This document shows, in pieces, positions 42,492-45,320 of a DNA stretch of 45,320 bases (positions within the stretch are counted from its first letter, which is position 1; each line of letters begins with the position of its first letter). This DNA comes from an uncultured Bacteroidota bacterium (lineage in GTDB: Bacteria > Bacteroidota > Bacteroidia > Flavobacteriales > Flavobacteriaceae), in assembly GCA_902594485.1 (NCBI GenBank), contig CACJMJ010000003.1, forward strand, positions 1-45,320. Reading direction: 5' to 3'. The notes beneath the pieces are model-generated. The model was given only the letters and a program-made list of their open reading frames with translations, had not been told where the DNA came from and searched no databases. The position numbers and the translations under genes were made by a program.

Positions 42492-44843
42492 ATGAAGAGA
42501 CAGCTATTAATCTTCTGTTTATTTTTTATTAGCATAAACTTACAATCTCAAAATTTAGGAACTATTTCAGGTAAAGTTTTTAATAATGAGACTGGACTAT
42601 TCCTTGAGGGAGCAACAATTCAAGTTGAAAATTCTGACTTTTTTGCAATAACTAATAACGAAGGGATTTTTGTAATTAATGACGTACCCACATCAAGTTA
42701 TAATGTTAAGGCCAGTTTTATAGGCTTTAAATCTCTTACTATATTTAATGTAATAGTTAAATCAGCAGGAAATCAATCTTTGCAGTATGGACTAAATCCT
42801 TCATCAGAAGAACTTGATGAAATAATTGTAGTAGAGTCGCCATTTAAAACCTCTTTAGAGACTCCTCTTTCAACTCAAACATTTTCAGCTGTTGAGATAG
42901 AAACTTATCCTGGAGGAAATAATGATATTACTCGAGTAATTCAAAGTCTACCAGGAATTTCACCATCAATAGGTGGTTTCAGAAATGATATAATTATAAG
43001 AGGTGGAGGTCCCAATGAAACTGTATATTATATTGATGGAATTGAGATACCTAATATAAATCATTTTAGTACTCAAGGAAGCTCGGGAGGTCCAGTTGGA
43101 TTAATAAATGTATCGTTTATAAAGGATGTTACTCTTTCAACTTCTTCATTTGGTGCAGAATATGATAATGCCCTATCTGGTGTTTTATCATTTGAACAAA
43201 AAGATGCAAAAATTGATAAAGTTTCAGGAAATTTTAGAGTAGGATCAAGTGAAGCTGGGTTAACTTTTGAGGGTCCCCTAAAGTTGTTCAGTAATGAAGA
43301 CACATCTTTTATTTTTTCAATTAGGAGAAGTTACTTACAATTTATTTTTAAAGCATTTGGTTTTTCTTTTTTACCTGATTACTGGGATTATCAGATGAAA
43401 ATAACACATAAAATAGATGATTTTAATCATATAAATTTTATAGGGATTGGCTCAATAGATGAGCTTACTATTAATGAAGCTGATGAATTTGATTTTGAAA
43501 ATGAATCTCAAATAGAACAACTCCCTATAATTAACCAAAAATCTAAAACATTTGGTGTTTCCTGGAAGAGAATCTATAAAAATAAAAATGGATTTTTTAA
43601 TCTATCGATTAGCAATAACAGGCTAGAAAATAATTTTGAAAGATTCAAAAATAACATTTCTAAATCGAACCCTTCATTTTCGAATATATCCATTGAAGAT
43701 GAAACAAAAATTAGATTTATTAGCAATCAAAAAAGTGAAAATATAAAATTTTCATATGGTGGTAATATACAACTCTCAAACTATGAAAATAACACTCAGT
43801 TTGAATTTTATAATACAGATTATAATACTAAAATAGATTTTATAAAATATGGTCTCTTCCTAAAATCAAATAGCACATTTATTGATGATAAGCTTGGATT
43901 ATCTTTGGGTGTAAGATTAGACCAAGATAATTTTACACAAGAGAATAATATTTTTGAAAATATATCTCCAAGGTTAGCACTTTCACTAATAATATCAGAA
44001 GATAAAAAATGGAAATTTAATTTTGCCACAGGTAGATACTTTAAAATTCCAACATACACCTCTCTAGGATTTAAAAACTTTGATAACGTATTTTTAAATA
44101 AAGGCTCTAAATATACTAGGAGTGATCATATTGTTGGAGGTTTTGAATTTAATTGGACAGAATCTTCAAGATTTACTTTTGAGGCCTTTTATAAAAAATA
44201 TAACAATTATCCAGTATCAAAAGTTGACGGTGTATCTTTAGCAAACAAGGGGGCTGACTTTGAAGTTCTTGGTAATGAGGAGATCCTAACAATTGGTAAA
44301 GGAAAATCATATGGTTTAGAATTTCTTTACCAGCAAAAATTGAAAGACAATTTTTACGGAATACTTTCATATACTTTCTTTTATAGTAAGTTCTCCGGAT
44401 TAGATAAAATCTATCTTCCTTCTGTCTGGGACAATAGACACTTACTCTCTTTTACTGGAGGTTATAAGCTAAAAAAGAATTGGGAACTAAGTACTAAAAT
44501 TAGATTTACTGGAAAAACTCCATATTCTCCAGTAGATATAGCATCAAGCACACAGTCTTATCCAGAGATTATTTTTGATTATTCGCAACTTGGAAATTAT
44601 TATTTGAATGATTTTACAAAGTTAGATGTTAGAGTTGATAAGAGATGGAATTTTAAATCAACATCCATGAATTTCTACATTGATATTGAGAATCTTTTGA
44701 TGGATGAGATTCCAGTTCCACCTGAATATGGACTTCAAAGAGATGGAAACTTAAATATTGTTGACCCTAGGAATCTAATTGAAGTAATTAGTGATAATAG
44801 GAGTTCATTAATACCAAGTATCGGATTTGTATTTGACTTTTAA
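42492..44843 (+). CDS. TonB-dependent outer-membrane receptor with carboxypeptidase-like regulatory domain
   Basis: A 783-residue receptor: signal peptide about 1-19 (ending NLQSQ), carboxypeptidase D regulatory-like domain (about 23-105, GTISGKVFNNETGLFLEGATI), plug domain (about 125-235, with VIQSLPGISPS and IIIRGGGPNETVYYIDGIEIPN), then a beta barrel ending SIGFVFDF. No SusD partner lies next to it. Import substrate is unknown; the linked sugar isomerase suggests a carbohydrate. Its stop abuts the stop of the convergent gene with no spacer. Confidence 0.92.
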   Translation: MKRQLLIFCLFFISINLQSQNLGTISGKVFNNETGLFLEGATIQVENSDFFAITNNEGIFVINDVPTSSYNVKASFIGFKSLTIFNVIVKSAGNQSLQYGLNPSSEELDEIIVVESPFKTSLETPLSTQTFSAVEIETYPGGNNDITRVIQSLPGISPSIGGFRNDIIIRGGGPNETVYYIDGIEIPNINHFSTQGSSGGPVGLINVSFIKDVTLSTSSFGAEYDNALSGVLSFEQKDAKIDKVSGNFRVGSSEAGLTFEGPLKLFSNEDTSFIFSIRRSYLQFIFKAFGFSFLPDYWDYQMKITHKIDDFNHINFIGIGSIDELTINEADEFDFENESQIEQLPIINQKSKTFGVSWKRIYKNKNGFFNLSISNNRLENNFERFKNNISKSNPSFSNISIEDETKIRFISNQKSENIKFSYGGNIQLSNYENNTQFEFYNTDYNTKIDFIKYGLFLKSNSTFIDDKLGLSLGVRLDQDNFTQENNIFENISPRLALSLIISEDKKWKFNFATGRYFKIPTYTSLGFKNFDNVFLNKGSKYTRSDHIVGGFEFNWTESSRFTFEAFYKKYNNYPVSKVDGVSLANKGADFEVLGNEEILTIGKGKSYGLEFLYQQKLKDNFYGILSYTFFYSKFSGLDKIYLPSVWDNRHLLSFTGGYKLKKNWELSTKIRFTGKTPYSPVDIASSTQSYPEIIFDYSQLGNYYLNDFTKLDVRVDKRWNFKSTSMNFYIDIENLLMDEIPVPPEYGLQRDGNLNIVDPRNLIEVISDNRSSLIPSIGFVFDF

Positions 44844-45320
44844 CTAGAAGGCATTATGCCCAGTTATATCATGACCTAGTATAAGCAGGTGTATATCATG
44901 AGTACCTTCATATGTGATGACTGATTCAAGATTCATCATATGCCTCATTATACTGTATTCACCTGTAATCCCCATTCCACCTAGTACTTGTCTCGCCTCC
45001 CTTGCAATATTGATTGCCATATCTACATTATTCCTCTTAGCAAGGGAAATCTGAGCCGAGGATGCTTTATCATCATTTTTAAGCTTTCCCAATTTCCATG
45101 ATAATAATTGAGCTTTTGTAATTTCAGTCAACATCTCAGCTAACTTTTTTTGTTGAAGTTGTTTAGCTGCAATTGGTTTTCCAAATTGAACCCTTTCCAA
45201 TGAATACTTTAATGCTGTATTATAACAATCCATAGCAACACCAATAGCTCCCCATGATATTCCATATCTTGCTGAATCAAGACACATTAGTGGTGCACCA
45301 AGCCCTGATTTTCCAGGGAG
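44844..45320 (-). CDS. Acyl-CoA dehydrogenase, glutaryl-CoA dehydrogenase-like (N-terminal part outside window)
   Basis: The frame is open to the window end, so only the last 158 residues are visible. They contain CLDSARYGISWGAIGVAMDC, RVQFGKPIAAKQLQQKKLAEMLTEI and QVLGGMGITGEYSIMRHMMNLESVITYEGTHDIH-type elements matching human GCDH closely; Glu138 of the visible part (YEGTHD) is the catalytic base position. GCDH oxidises and decarboxylates glutaryl-CoA in lysine and tryptophan breakdown. Other substrates cannot be ruled out without the missing part. Confidence 0.9.
   Translation of the reverse strand, partial: LPGKSGLGAPLMCLDSARYGISWGAIGVAMDCYNTALKYSLERVQFGKPIAAKQLQQKKLAEMLTEITKAQLLSWKLGKLKNDDKASSAQISLAKRNNVDMAINIAREARQVLGGMGITGEYSIMRHMMNLESVITYEGTHDIHLLILGHDITGHNAF

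Noticed and set aside
1-45320. CRISPR arrays, insertion sequences, prophage genes or attachment sites
   Set aside because: None seen on reading: no regular spaced repeats, no transposase or integrase motifs, and the tRNA-Leu has no 3' duplicate nearby.

Overview
The window looks like a chromosomal segment of a marine member of the Bacteroidota, most likely class Flavobacteriia. This rests on base composition (very AT-rich), very short intergenic spacers, promoter elements of the Bacteroidota type (TTTG, about 20 bases, TAnnTTTG), gene starts without clear Shine-Dalgarno sequences, and gene content: alternative complex III coupled to a cytochrome oxidase, a CTC/L25-type rplY, and a TonB receptor with a carboxypeptidase-like N-terminal domain. 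Genus cannot be fixed from the sequence.

Layout. (1) 2-7584: C-terminal part of actB, then actC, actD, actE and actF of alternative complex III, running directly into coxB and coxA. Together these form a quinol-to-oxygen electron path. (2) 7629-11903: ruvB, maeB, ruvA and gcvH. (3) 11978-17715: a TonB-type energy transducer, then the second cytochrome oxidase block: heme O synthase, two subunit III genes, a subunit IV-like gene, a cysteine-free SCO-like protein, SCO1, a DUF420 protein and a 70-residue Cys-containing membrane protein. (4) 17731-20426: a small accessory stretch with two consecutive units. Each combines a strong promoter carrying a dyad, small membrane or exported proteins, and a helix-turn-helix regulator. 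(5) 20437-26183: an ABC-type tripartite efflux system with one ATPase, two permeases, an adaptor and a TolC-like channel, followed by tsaB. (6) Minus strand 31542-26865: nadK, uppS, bamA and skp/ompH (isoprenoid lipid and outer-membrane assembly). (7) Plus strand 31610-33579: pdxJ, an alpha/beta hydrolase and a GNAT acetyltransferase. (8) Minus strand 40657-33571: prs, rplY, pth, ribF, serS, rsmA, mgtE and an arsC-like gene. (9) 40753-45320: tRNA-Leu(CAA), a HAD phosphatase/phosphoglucomutase, a Tat-exported sugar isomerase/epimerase abutting a TonB-dependent receptor, and the C-terminal part of a glutaryl-CoA-type dehydrogenase.

How the genes work together. Regions 1 and 3 supply most of an aerobic respiratory chain: quinol oxidation by ActABCDEF, electron transfer to an A1-type heme-copper oxidase, and maturation factors for heme and CuA. 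The TonB transducer inside region 3 would spend the resulting proton-motive force on receptors such as the one at 42492. Regions 5 and 6 concern the envelope.

The least explained part is 17731-20426. Both promoters there match the Bacteroidota consensus perfectly and are overlaid or bracketed by inverted repeats, and each operon contains its own candidate DNA-binding protein. This suggests two autoregulated membrane-protein modules next to an efflux operon whose own promoter has a perfect 13-bp dyad where its -33 box should be. This is my best candidate for an undescribed regulatory system. The function is inference; the sequence elements are read directly.
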